The notes: generated by a model not told the origin, from the letters alone. A stretch of DNA of 64,000 nt from Gaiellasilicea sp963784895 (GCA_963784895.1 CAWATM010000017.1:222503-286502), one strand, 5' to 3'; positions 48,797 to 57,572 are shown, counted from the stretch's first letter. Program-made: numbers and translations.

Positions 48797-51742
48797 GTGG
48801 CACGTCCACGCGTAGGTGAGAAGCTCGCGACGATTCCGACACGGTCGCCGCGGCCGTCGAGCCTCAACCGGATCACCGCCGAGCTCAGCACCGTCCCGAT
48901 CCGGGACGTCGCCGGACTCGAGCAGGGCCTGCGGGCCGTTGCCTACACGCCCGTCGAGCTCGCGCCCGCCTTCAGCGACGCGTACGGGCGCAGCCGCCAC
49001 CGCGCCGTCGCACTCGCGCGCGCCTACGCGACGACGCTCCCGAACGTCGACGAGCACCGCCAGCTCTTCCAGCGCGCCGCCTACATGAAGCCGGACGAGC
49101 GGCTGGCGCTGATCGAGGGCTATCGCAAGGCGGGCCAGGGGCGCGGCGTCGTGCACGCCGTCAGTCAGCTCCCGCGCGCGCACGGCCGGTTGATCATGCG
49201 CGACTTCGCCGTCAAGCCCGACGGCCGGACCGATCCCGCCGCCGCGCGCGAGGTGGTCCTCTGGCTGCGCGACGCGGGCGCCCAGATCCGTGCCGCACAG
49301 CCCGCGCCGGCGGGGGACAACGACGAGCCGATCGGCGACCTGATCGAGGACGTCGCGGACGCAATCTCCGACGCCGTCAATGCCGTCGTCGACGCGATCA
49401 GCGCGGCGGGCTCCGCCTTCGTGGACGCGATCAAGGACATCGTCAACTGGGCTGCGGACGCGATCAGGGATCTCGCCCGCGCGCTGCTGGAGGCGTTCGA
49501 GACGCTCGGCGAGTTGCTCGTCGAAGTCGTCCAGGCCGGCTACGAGGTGGTGCGCAAGATCGTCAAGGGGCTGGAGGAAATCGGCAAGGCGATGCGCGAC
49601 ATCCTCGACGCGGCGTTCACGCTGGCGCGAGACGGCCTGATCATGGTGCTGCGCGCGATCGACAGCCTCAACCGCCAGCTCGTCGAGCTCCTGCAGATCA
49701 TCGCGACGAAGGCCGCGAGCATCATCGAGCGGGCGGTCGACGCGCTGCTGGAGATCGGGAAGTCGGTCGGAAACATCCTCGAGCAAGCGCTCGCGGTCGG
49801 GGCGGCGCTCGTCACGAGCGTCGTCAGCGCGCTCCTCGCCCTCGGCAAGGCCGTCGGCGAGATCGTGCTCACCGCCCTGACGCGGCCCGACCTGCTCCTG
49901 CAGCAGATCGTGAGCTCGCTCCGAGACCTGGGCCGGTCGTTGAAGACGATCATCGACACGGTGGTCGCCGCCGGCGCCGACTTCATCCGGCGCGTCGCGG
50001 AGGCGGCGGCCAGGATCGGCGAGTCGATCATCGATCTGATGGCCTATGTCGCCGACGCGGCGATCGACGTCGCGACCGCCGTTGTCCGCGGTGTCATCGC
50101 GGCGGGCAAGACGATCGCGGACCTGGTCGTCAACATCGCGCAGCGCGGGCTGGCGGCGATCCGGAAGGTCGTCGGGGCGCTCTTCACGCTCGGCAGGAGC
50201 CTGCTCGACGTGCTCAAGTCGATCGCCAACATCGCTTTCGACACGCTCAAGAAGGTGATCCAGGCCGCGATCGAGCTCGGCAAGACGATCGCCGAGTTCA
50301 CCGTCACCATGATCAAGTTCACGTATCGCGCTGCGGCACGCTTCATCGAGGCGGCGCTCGAGGTGGGGGTGGCGGTGGCGGAGCTGCTCGAGACCGTCGT
50401 CGCGCGCGGCTACTTCGTCCTCCGCAAGATCATCAACGGCGTCCTGCAGGCGCTCGGGCCGGTCGGCGAGGTGCTCGACTGGCTGCTCACGCGCGGCGAG
50501 GCGCTGACGTCGGCGCTGTGGCGGCAGGCCGTGCTCGCGATCCGCTACGTGAAGAAGAGCGTCGGCGAGGTGCTCGACTGGGCGCTGGCGCAGGCGGACG
50601 CGGTCTTCGACACGATCCTGAAGACGATCGAGGAGATCGGCAGCGCGATCGCCGAGGTGATCGAGTGGGCGAAGGCGACCGGCGCAGCGGCGCTCGAGGC
50701 ACTCGGCGAGGCGACGGAGCGGGTCGGCAACTCGATCGGCTACATCCTCACCTTCCTCGAGAAGGATGTGCTGCCCGCGATCGGCAGTGTCATCCGCGGC
50801 GCCCTCCGCGCCGGGGCCGCGGTCGCGGAGTTCATCACGTGGTCGGTGGGCCGCGCGTTCGAGACGGTCGTCGAGGTCGTGGAGGCGCTCCTCGACGCGG
50901 GCGTCGAGATCGCGGCGATCATCGCCGACACGATCCAGCACCCCCAGAACGCGCTCGACAACGTCGTCAAGGCGCTGAAGGTTGCCGGGAAGACTCTCTC
51001 CCAGGTGCTCGGTGCGGCGCGCAGCCTCACCGAGGACACACTCGCGCAGGTCGTGGAGACGTTGAAGCGGATCGGCGAGTCGATCGTGATCATCCTCGAA
51101 GCGGCGCTCGAGGTGGCGGGCGGCGCCCTCGCGACCGTGGTCAGCATCCTGCTCCGGATGCTCGGCTCGTATCGGAAGATGACGGCGGAGGAGATCGCGG
51201 AGGCGAAGATCGTCTTCGCGAACACGCTCGACTACAACCGGATCTACTTCGCTGCCGAGAGCCTCGTCAACGACATCATCTTCGGGATCCAGGACTTCTT
51301 CAGCAAGAACCCGGAGTCACGGGCGTTCGTCACCGACACGCTCGTCAACTTCGACGTCGACGAGGGGATCGAGCGGCACACGATGATCCACGAGCTGACC
51401 CACGTCTGGCAGTTCGAGGTCACGGGGCCCTTCTACATGTCCGAGGCGATCCACGCCCAGGTCGCCGGTGAGGGCTACAACTACGGCTACGAGAAGGGCG
51501 GGTCGGAGGTCGAGGTCGAGGTCGACTACGCGGGGACGAAGCGCAAGTTCCCCGAGGGGCCGCTCACCGGCAAGGGCGCTGAGGACGACCTGGATGCCGC
51601 GAACGGGAACTTCGGCTCCTTCAACCGCGAGCAGCAGGGCCAGATCACGATGCACTACTTCGTGCGCCGGGTGCTGCAGAAGCGGCCGGCCGCCGACTAC
51701 GCCAAGTGGCAGCCGTACATCAACGTGGTGCAGGCGGCCTGA
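48797..51742 (+). CDS. Giant 29-residue-repeat protein with C-terminal HExxH domain
   Basis: 981 residues, no signal peptide. Residues ~1-170: mixed helical domain. Residues ~235-795: tandem helical repeats of exactly 29 residues, each with a Gly followed by K/R/E, S/T, I/V/L and a D/E-I/L/V-I/L/V pair (IGKSVGNIL, LGKAVGEIV, LGRSLKTII, IGESIIDLM, AGKTIADLV). The anchor residue falls at 263, 292, 321, 350, 379, 408, 437, 466, 495, 524, 553, then 586, 615, 644, 673, 702, 731, 760. Residues ~796-981: domain with IHELTHVWQF (His865, Glu866, His869) and a later SEAIHAQ, like metallopeptidase-type domains seen with DUF4157. The repeats are amphipathic to hydrophobic and may wrap lipid or line a membrane. 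First gene of a five-gene operon. No known family. Confidence 0.75.
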   Translation: MARPRVGEKLATIPTRSPRPSSLNRITAELSTVPIRDVAGLEQGLRAVAYTPVELAPAFSDAYGRSRHRAVALARAYATTLPNVDEHRQLFQRAAYMKPDERLALIEGYRKAGQGRGVVHAVSQLPRAHGRLIMRDFAVKPDGRTDPAAAREVVLWLRDAGAQIRAAQPAPAGDNDEPIGDLIEDVADAISDAVNAVVDAISAAGSAFVDAIKDIVNWAADAIRDLARALLEAFETLGELLVEVVQAGYEVVRKIVKGLEEIGKAMRDILDAAFTLARDGLIMVLRAIDSLNRQLVELLQIIATKAASIIERAVDALLEIGKSVGNILEQALAVGAALVTSVVSALLALGKAVGEIVLTALTRPDLLLQQIVSSLRDLGRSLKTIIDTVVAAGADFIRRVAEAAARIGESIIDLMAYVADAAIDVATAVVRGVIAAGKTIADLVVNIAQRGLAAIRKVVGALFTLGRSLLDVLKSIANIAFDTLKKVIQAAIELGKTIAEFTVTMIKFTYRAAARFIEAALEVGVAVAELLETVVARGYFVLRKIINGVLQALGPVGEVLDWLLTRGEALTSALWRQAVLAIRYVKKSVGEVLDWALAQADAVFDTILKTIEEIGSAIAEVIEWAKATGAAALEALGEATERVGNSIGYILTFLEKDVLPAIGSVIRGALRAGAAVAEFITWSVGRAFETVVEVVEALLDAGVEIAAIIADTIQHPQNALDNVVKALKVAGKTLSQVLGAARSLTEDTLAQVVETLKRIGESIVIILEAALEVAGGALATVVSILLRMLGSYRKMTAEEIAEAKIVFANTLDYNRIYFAAESLVNDIIFGIQDFFSKNPESRAFVTDTLVNFDVDEGIERHTMIHELTHVWQFEVTGPFYMSEAIHAQVAGEGYNYGYEKGGSEVEVEVDYAGTKRKFPEGPLTGKGAEDDLDAANGNFGSFNREQQGQITMHYFVRRVLQKRPAADYAKWQPYINVVQAA

Positions 51743-52623
51743 TCGGCGTCGTCGCCGGCGGCCGCGCCCTCGACGCGCTCGAGCCGCTCCTGCGCGCCTA
51801 CGGGGAGGTCGCCGTCGGCGCGGAGCCGGCCGAGCTCGCCGGCGCTGCCGACGCGGTCCTCGTCGTCGGTGACCGCCGACGCTCTCCCCGCACGATCCTT
51901 CCAGGCCCCTTCCTGCTCGCCGCGAACGGCCGTCGCGTCCCCGTCGGCTGGGTGCCCGACACGGGCTGGGTCGCCGTCAGGCGCTTCGCCGAGGCCGCCG
52001 CCCGGATCCACGAACGGCGGGGCGGCGAGCGCACGGTCGCTGTGCTCGCCCAGCGCTCGCGCCGCTACCGCGACCTCGCCGGGAGGATCGTGCGGCTGCT
52101 GGAGGAGAGCAGCCGCACGGTCCGGCCGCTGCGCTGGACGGCCGACGAACTCGGCCGGGAGGAGCTCGGACGCGGGCTCGGCTATGGCCTGGCGGGGGCC
52201 GTCTATGTCGGCCACGGGCGGCCAACCGGCTGGGCCGGCTATCGCGGCACGCGGGCGCATCATCTCGACGACGCGGAGGAACCGGCGGCGGCCGTGCTCT
52301 CGCTGACGTGCCTGACCGCGAGCAGGCGGGGCGTCGGGCTCTCCTTCGCCGAGGCGCTCGTGCTGCAAGGTGCTGCGGGTGCGGCCTTCGGCGCCGTCTG
52401 CCCGACCGATCACCGCTGGAACGCGCGCTGGGCGCTGCGGCTGACGCGGGCGCTCGGGAGCGGCTGCGCGACGGTCGGCGAGCTGGTGCTCTCGGCGGAG
52501 CAGGACGACCCGGCGGTCGCGGGCTACCGGATCGTGGGCGATCCGGCAGCCCCGCTCGTGGACGCGCCGGACGCGGCGGTGCGCGCCGAGGCGCTCTCCC
52601 GCGAAGTCGCGCTCACCGCATGA
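51706..52623 (+). CDS. Caspase-like (C25/CHAT-type fold) protein
   Basis: 305 residues from GTG 51706, overlapping the upstream gene by 37 bases. The C-terminal half has the caspase-fold dyad: His170 in AVYVGHGRPTGW and Cys202 in AVLSLTCLTAS, 32 residues apart, followed by FAEALVLQGAAGAAFGAVCP and YRIVGDPAAPL, as in gingipain-like and CHAT proteins. The N-terminal half (GGRALDALEPLLRAYGEVAV) is a Rossmann-like domain without motif. A cysteine protease acting on the operon partners is a reasonable inference, not shown. Stop overlaps the ACP start (ATGA). Confidence 0.65.
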   Translation: MAAVHQRGAGGLIGVVAGGRALDALEPLLRAYGEVAVGAEPAELAGAADAVLVVGDRRRSPRTILPGPFLLAANGRRVPVGWVPDTGWVAVRRFAEAAARIHERRGGERTVAVLAQRSRRYRDLAGRIVRLLEESSRTVRPLRWTADELGREELGRGLGYGLAGAVYVGHGRPTGWAGYRGTRAHHLDDAEEPAAAVLSLTCLTASRRGVGLSFAEALVLQGAAGAAFGAVCPTDHRWNARWALRLTRALGSGCATVGELVLSAEQDDPAVAGYRIVGDPAAPLVDAPDAAVRAEALSREVALTA

Positions 52624-52880
52624 GCGCCGCCGTTCCCACCACGCGCGACGAGATGATCGATCTGCTCCAGGCCGAGCTGCACGATGTGAACGCGGAGATT
52701 CCCCGTGAGCTCCCAGCCGACCGGGAACTGATCGGCGAGCTCGGCGTCGACTCGCTCGACGTCGTCGAATTCGTCGCCAGGCTCGAGTACCGCTTCCGCT
52801 TCGTGGTGCCCGACGACGAGTGGCAGCAGCTGGCCACGCTCGACGCGATCGCCGCGTACGCGCTCGAACGCCTGGGCTGA
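52620..52880 (+). CDS. Acyl carrier protein
   Basis: 86 residues. The phosphopantetheine Ser is in ELGVDSLDVVEFVARLE, with the usual four-helix pattern and acidic surface. ATG overlaps the previous stop. It lies directly before a ketosynthase, so it is a dedicated carrier of this operon rather than the housekeeping AcpP. Confidence 0.92.
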   Translation: MSAAVPTTRDEMIDLLQAELHDVNAEIPRELPADRELIGELGVDSLDVVEFVARLEYRFRFVVPDDEWQQLATLDAIAAYALERLG

Positions 52881-52883
52881 GCA

Positions 52884-54003
52884 GTGGAGCGCGTCTTCGT
52901 CACGGGCATGGGCGTGCGGACGCCCCTCGGCTCCGATCCGGAGGAGCTCTGGGCACGGCTCTTGAAGGGCGAGTCGTCGAGCAGCGAGTGGCCGGATCTC
53001 GTCGCCGAGGGCTTTCCCGTGCCGCGCGCGTGCCGCATCGGAGACGACCTCGGCGAGCCGGATCCCGCCCGGCGCGGCCGGGCGCTGGCGCGGCTCGCCG
53101 CCGGCGCTGCGCTCGAGCACGCAGCGCTCGCGCCCGGGGGCCGGGTCGGCGTCTACGTCGGCACGACGATGGGCGAGTCGCGCGTCTTCGAGGACGCGGG
53201 GGAAGGCACTGAGCTAGACCTCGCCGCCGCCGCCGGGAATGTCTTTGCCGCCGAGGTCGCAGCCGCCTTTGCGCTCGAAGGCCCGCAGCGGACGTACGGG
53301 ACGGCGTGCGCGGCCGGCAACTACGCGATCGGCGCGGCGGCTGCGGCGGTCCGGTCGGGGGCGGTCGACGTCGCACTCGCCGGCGGTGTCGAGCCGTTCT
53401 CACGGCTCGCGCTCCTCGGTTTCGCGCGCTCGAGAGCGATGAGCTCCGACGTCTGCCGGCCGTTCGACCGCGGCCGGACCGGCATGCAGTTGGGCGAAGC
53501 CGCTGCGTTCCTCGTGCTCGAGCGGGGAGGGGCGGGTGGAGCCCCTCGCGGCTGTGGCGGACCTCGGTCTGAGCGGCGACGCCTTCCATCCGACCGCTCC
53601 GAGACAGGACGGCTCCGGCATGGCGGCGGCGATGAAGGCCTGTCTCGGTCCCCGCCGTGACGTGGGCTGGGTCTGCGCGCACGGCACTGCCACGGCGCGG
53701 TCGGACGAGGCGGAGGCAAGGGCACTGCACACAGTCTTCGGCGATCGCCCGCCCCCTGTCTCGAGCCTCAAGGGCGCGCTCGGCCACTCGCTCGGCGCAG
53801 CCACGGCCGTCCAGGCCGTCGTCTCCGTGCTGGCGCTGCGCGAGCGGATGCTGCCGCCAAACGCGAACCTCGTCGACCTCGACCACTCGCTCGGGCTGGA
53901 CGTTGTCGCCGAGCCGCGGCCGGCCGCCGGCCTCGAGTGCGTGCTCAGCTGCGGCTACGCCTTCGGCGGGCTCAACTCGGCACTGCTCCTGGAGGCGGCA
54001 TGA
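52884..54003 (+). pseudogene. Beta-ketoacyl-ACP synthase (KAS II-like), single-base frameshift
   Basis: Starts ERVFVTGMGVRTPLGSDPEE; active-site Cys in TYGTACAAGNYAIG; then a break in the G-rich run at about 53524-53534; the next frame continues with RVEPLAAVADLGLSGDAFHP, His in VCAHGTATARSD and second His in KGALGHSLGAATAVQ, ending GYAFGGLNSALLLE. The C-H-H triad is complete once the frame is repaired. The span is 1120 nt (3n+1), so one base is extra; corrected length about 372, a little short for the family. Probably functional in the cell. Confidence 0.8.
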
Positions 54004-54614
54004 ACGTGGCCGCCGCAGGATCGTGGACGAGCCCGTCGCTCGCAGGGGGCGGCGACTCCGTGGCCGTCTGGGCCGCGGAGACCCTTGCCGAGCTGGGAGC
54101 AGGAGCGGACGCGCTCTTCGTCGCGACGCTCGATGCCGGGGCGCGCGAGTCGGTGCACTTCTGGCGTCAGAGCCGCGCCAGCGGGCTCGCCTTCGCGAAC
54201 CCGGGTCCGTTCCCCTGGACGCTCGCAAACAGTCCGACCGGAGAGATTGCGAAGCGGCTCGGCGTGCGGGGGCCGACGTTCACGCTCGTCGGCTGCGTCG
54301 AGGCGCTCACCGGCGCCCTCGAGCAGGCGCTCGCAGAGCTCGCGTCCGGCCGTGCCGATCGGGCGCTCGTGGCCGCGCTCGACGGCATCTCGGACGAGCG
54401 CACCCGGCTCGCGGCGGTGCTGCTCTCGCGCGAAGCGAACGGGGTGACAGCGGTTTCGACGGCTCGACGGCCGGACGGGGCGACGGCGATCGCACGGTCG
54501 ACGGCGTCCGAGACGCTCGCCGAGGTCCTCGCGCGGCTCGAGCGCGGGGACGGCGTCGCAGTGGGGAGCGACAGCGACACGTGGATCACGATGATCCCGG
54601 CGAAGTCCCACTGA
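54000..54614 (+). CDS. Ketosynthase-like protein (chain-length-factor/Ketoacyl-synt_2 type)
   Basis: 204 residues. It resembles an N-terminal half of a ketosynthase: SVHFWRQSRASGLAFANPGP, NSPTGEIAKRLGVRGPTFTL, VGCVEALTGALEQALAELAS and RADRALVAALDG. The C-terminal half with the His residues is missing, as in the short beta-ketoacyl synthase-like proteins of aryl-polyene clusters. A partner of the KAS in controlling chain length is possible. ATG overlaps the KAS stop (ATGA); last gene of the operon. Confidence 0.65.
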   Translation: MNVAAAGSWTSPSLAGGGDSVAVWAAETLAELGAGADALFVATLDAGARESVHFWRQSRASGLAFANPGPFPWTLANSPTGEIAKRLGVRGPTFTLVGCVEALTGALEQALAELASGRADRALVAALDGISDERTRLAAVLLSREANGVTAVSTARRPDGATAIARSTASETLAEVLARLERGDGVAVGSDSDTWITMIPAKSH

Positions 54615-54741
54615 GACCGCTCCGCGCAGGTTTCAACATGTTGCCTGCGACGTTGACGATTTCGGCCAGCACGAAGGATCGTCGCCGCAGGATGAATCAC
54701 GACGGTTGCGGCTTGTGTCTCCGCGCCTGCGCAGCCGACGT

Positions 54742-55140
54742 CTAGTCGGAGATGACGATGTGACGGACTGGCAGACCCTGGAAGGTCTGGCGCGGCGTGG
54801 ATCGTATCGCCGCGGACTCGATCACGCCTTGGTCCCGACTTGGCCGCACCGCGACGACGATCTCGTCTGCGGGGAACGTTGCGAGAGCGTCTCGAATGGC
54901 GAGCTCGACATTGGCTTCGCCTGCGCCTGCCTCCACGGTCTCGCCGGGCAGCTGCTCCGCCGTATTCTCAGCGATCGCTTCCGCCCTGGCGAAGGCTCTT
55001 TCGTCGTTCGCAAGCCAGTCCAGGACGCCCTGCCGGACGACCGGGACGACGACCTTGACCGTATCCGCGTCGCCCAGCTCAGCCCGGAGCACCTCCTCCG
55101 CGTGCTCGACCGTGCTGACGACCAGCACGTTGCGGCTCAC
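54742..55140 (-). CDS. Small universal-stress-like alpha/beta protein
   Basis: 132 residues from GTG 55140: RNVLVVSTVEHAEEVLRAEL, VKVVVPVVRQGVLDWL and FPADEIVVAVRPS alternate strands and helices as in Usp/HUP-like proteins. The frame is open upstream to 55353 but that part is basic and Pro-rich and crosses a strong terminator hairpin. Role unknown. Confidence 0.5.
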   Translation of the reverse strand: MSRNVLVVSTVEHAEEVLRAELGDADTVKVVVPVVRQGVLDWLANDERAFARAEAIAENTAEQLPGETVEAGAGEANVELAIRDALATFPADEIVVAVRPSRDQGVIESAAIRSTPRQTFQGLPVRHIVISD

Positions 55141-55281
55141 CGGGCTCTCCTCGTCCTCATGCGCTTCCCCTGGCACAAGCTCCGGAGGAGGACAATGTTG
55201 CGGAGACGGAGCACCAGTCACTTCTGCGCTTCGCCACGGCACCGCAAACATGGCGACCCGTCCGTGAGCACCGCCGCCCCG

Positions 55282-55314
55282 CCTGTCTCCCCGCGCCGAG
55301 TGCGGGGAGACAGG
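55282..55314 (-). terminator. Perfect 13-bp hairpin
   Basis: CCTGTCTCCCCGC (55282-55294), loop GCCGAGT, complement to 55314. It lies about 55 bases after the DUF3618 stop on the minus strand and likely ends that three-gene operon; there is no T run. Confidence 0.6.
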
Positions 55315-55370
55315 GGAGGGCGGCTGGTCAGACGGCGGGCGTGACTCCCGCACGACCTCCGGTCGACTCC

Positions 55371-55907
55371 TCAGTGCGTCGGCGTCGTTTCCTGCGAGCT
55401 GCTGCCGGTTGACTCCTGGGCACGGTCGCGCAGGTTGGCGGCCAATTCCTGGCTCTGCTCGCGACCGCTTTCCTTGGCGGTCTCAGCGGCTTCTTGCGCG
55501 ACCTGCTTGCCGCGCTCGACGGCGTCTCCCGCGGTTTCCTTCGCAGCGTCGACGAGGCGGTCGGACATCTCGCCCATGCGCTCGTTCTCGACGTGCGTGG
55601 ACGGGATCAGGAGACCGGCGACAAAGCCGATCGCCGCCGCGCCGACCGCAAGACCCATCGGGTTGCGCTCGGCCATGTCCTTGACCCGACCGACCCTTTC
55701 TCCACTGGGCACAGCCCGCGAGGCCGTCCCGGTCACCGCGTCGCGCGCGCCGGTGACCTTGTCCTTCACAGCCTGCTTCTTCTCGTCGACGTAGTCGCCG
55801 ACGCGGGCGGAGACATCGGTCTTGTAGCTGAGCGCATCGACCTCGTCCCCGACCCGACTTCGTGTCTCCTCTAGCTCCGCGCGGATGTCGCTCGGGTCTT
55901 TGCCCAT
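55371..55907 (-). CDS. DUF3618 domain membrane protein
   Basis: 178 residues. DUF3618 motif at the N-terminus (DPSDIRAELEETRSRVGDEV, then DALSYKTDVSARV), a central membrane helix (NPMGLAVGAAAIGFVAGLLI) and a long amphipathic, YtxH/LEA-like tail (AAKETAGDAVERGKQVAQEA). These proteins go together with a holin-like protein in many actinobacteria and proteobacteria and are linked to envelope stress. Overlaps the upstream gene by 37 bases. Confidence 0.85.
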   Translation of the reverse strand: MGKDPSDIRAELEETRSRVGDEVDALSYKTDVSARVGDYVDEKKQAVKDKVTGARDAVTGTASRAVPSGERVGRVKDMAERNPMGLAVGAAAIGFVAGLLIPSTHVENERMGEMSDRLVDAAKETAGDAVERGKQVAQEAAETAKESGREQSQELAANLRDRAQESTGSSSQETTPTH

Positions 55908-56302
55908 TCCACGTCCTCCTTCACCGTTTCGATGGTCTGCTCGGGAATCGGGGCGCCGACTTTGCTGACGCGTTCCTTCCCTTGCTTTGCAAGCACATAG
56001 GCAACAGCGGCAAGGACGCCGCCGACGATCAACGCCGACGCCCATTCGGGCAGGAAGGTCGCGAGCACGAGGATCAGGAATGCCGTCAATGCTCCCGCTG
56101 CCATCAATCCGACGACGCCGGCGCTGCCGATCATGCCCAGGCCCGGAGCGGCGACGCGGCCCTTCTCTGCCATCTCCGCCTTGGCCAGCTCGACTTCCTG
56201 CCGAACCAGCAACGACACGTCGCGCGTGAGATCGCGTGCTACCTCACCGAGCGGACGCTCACGCATGTTCGCGTTCTGCCCGTTGCTCGCCACCGAGCTC
56301 AC
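55871..56302 (-). CDS. Phage_holin_3_6/YqjE-like membrane protein
   Basis: 143 residues. N-terminal amphipathic part with LVRQEVELAKAEMAEKG, then two membrane helices (VGLMAAGALTAFLILVLATF and ASALIVGGVLAAVAYVLA). Despite the family name it is not phage; it is typical of a stress-related operon with DUF3618 proteins. GTG overlaps the stop of the gene upstream. Confidence 0.85.
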   Translation of the reverse strand: MSSVASNGQNANMRERPLGEVARDLTRDVSLLVRQEVELAKAEMAEKGRVAAPGLGMIGSAGVVGLMAAGALTAFLILVLATFLPEWASALIVGGVLAAVAYVLAKQGKERVSKVGAPIPEQTIETVKEDVEWAKTRATSARS

Positions 56303-56811
56303 CCACCCGTGCCGAGCTCACGGCCGGCATTGCCGTAGCTGTATGTGCGCCTGTAGCCGTTGCCCTGCGCCGAGTCGTAGCGGCGCTCGGACGACGCCTT
56401 CAGGAAACGCGAAGCCGCCAGGCCGACCATCAGCCCCAGCCCCGCCACCATCCAGGGACGCTGGCGCGCGAAGTCCTCGGCGTCACGAAGCAGCTCGTCG
56501 CCGCTCGTCCGCTCGAGATACCCGCCGAGTCGCTCGATGCGATCGGCTGCGCCTTCCGTCACGCCCGCCACCTGCCGTCCTTCACCTTGCTCGCGCAGCT
56601 GCTCGCCGCTACGCCGAAGCACCTGCGCCATCTGCCGAGCCTGACCACCCGCCTGCGTCGTCCGCTCGTCGAGCGTCTCGCCGAGCTTGCTCCGACCCTG
56701 CTGCGTCAGCTCGGAGGCCGTCTGCTGGGCACTCGCCGCCGCGTCCTGCATCTGCGACTTGGCTTCGCCCACGAGACCATCCCGGCCCGTCTCACTGGCC
56801 GTGTTCGTCAT
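56299..56811 (-). CDS. Amphipathic-helix membrane protein of the same envelope operon
   Basis: 170 residues: AKSQMQDAAASAQQTASELT and LDERTTQAGGQARQMAQVLR form long helices, followed by one membrane segment (WMVAGLGLMVGLAASRFLKA) and a Tyr/Gly-rich tail. Typical first gene of the DUF3618-holin cassette. ATG start, 4-base overlap with the next gene. Confidence 0.75.
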   Translation of the reverse strand: MTNTASETGRDGLVGEAKSQMQDAAASAQQTASELTQQGRSKLGETLDERTTQAGGQARQMAQVLRRSGEQLREQGEGRQVAGVTEGAADRIERLGGYLERTSGDELLRDAEDFARQRPWMVAGLGLMVGLAASRFLKASSERRYDSAQGNGYRRTYSYGNAGRELGTGG

Positions 56812-57572
56812 GCGACCCCTACCTTTCCCTCGGAGAACTTGGGACCGGTTGTTACCGCGGGGAGCGGCCGACTAAACGCAATCGACGCACGGCGGCGTCA
56901 TCCAGCGGCCGGAGGCTGCGGTGAGCGCAGCGCCGGGTCTGGCGTGTTCGCGCCGAGCGCCGAGCGCCGCCGCCGCGAGTTGCAGCAATGCGAGCGGGAG
57001 ATCACCGGCGACCAGCAAGACTCAGACCGGCGGGCGGGATTGGCCCCCGCCCGCCGGCTGGCGCCGCGCCGGTGCCGTCGGCCGGCTGGCGCTGCCGGGA
57101 GAGCACGACTTGCCGAACGCCGCTGACCCCCGTCCTTCGGCGTCGGTAACCCCAGTCGGTCGTCCTCGGATCCTTTATCTCACCGTCAGCGGAGCAGCGG
57201 AAACATCCGTTCCGCGGCGGCGCAGGCTCGCGACCTGGCCGCGGCAACGAGAGACCGTGTTGAAGACGCGCTTGCGTGAGCGGGCGATGGGGCTCCGAAC
57301 CACGACCCTCAGCTTGGGAAACGCGTCCGGACCCCCACGAACCAGTGACCCCCAGCTTGTCGAGTGCGCTTCTTGACTTGAGCGGCGCGCAGGAGTAGAC
57401 CACGCACTAAGGCAACGAAGGGACGTTGGCGCGTTGTATCGGCGCTCGACATCGTTGCTGCGGCGCTCAGGCCACGTGCTGGCAGCGGCCGCGAACCGGT
57501 TCGCGCCGGGGAGGATGGTCGTTCCGTCCCCCGGCGGCGACCTAACTCAGGGGTCGAAGAGGAGGTAACACG
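56812..57572. other. Intergenic region with hairpin and tRNA-Gly remnant
   Basis: 760 bases with no convincing gene. A perfect 10-bp hairpin (CCGGCGGGCG at 57027-57036 with its complement at 57048-57057) and a tRNA-Gly 3'-half fragment (57279-57325, listed separately) are the only structures. The subtilase start at 57573 has a GAGGAGG ribosome site. Confidence 0.5.
57279..57325 (-). repeat. tRNA-Gly(CCC) 3'-half fragment, left copy (degenerate att-like)
   Basis: On the minus strand it reads from the anticodon loop (TTTCCCAAGC) through the variable and T arm to the acceptor end (CGCCCGCT), but the 5' half of the tRNA is absent and the T arm has two indels. A second, better preserved copy lies 4160 bases to the right in the same orientation. 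Confidence 0.6.

Noticed and set aside
54692..54745. 17-residue peptide MNHDGCGLCLRACAADV
   Set aside because: Recalls a ferredoxin cysteine motif but is too short, has only a weak ribosome site and sits between two genes; not supported as a gene.
55141..55353. N-terminal extension of the Usp-like gene
   Set aside because: Crosses a perfect 13-bp hairpin and encodes basic, Pro-rich residues without family similarity.
55871..56302. Prophage holin
   Set aside because: The Phage_holin_3_6 label is only a family name; gene context is the envelope-stress DUF3618 cassette and no phage genes are present.
57279..57325. Functional tRNA-Gly gene
   Set aside because: Only the 3' half is present and the T arm carries indels; the right copy at 61439-61485 also lacks the 5' half.
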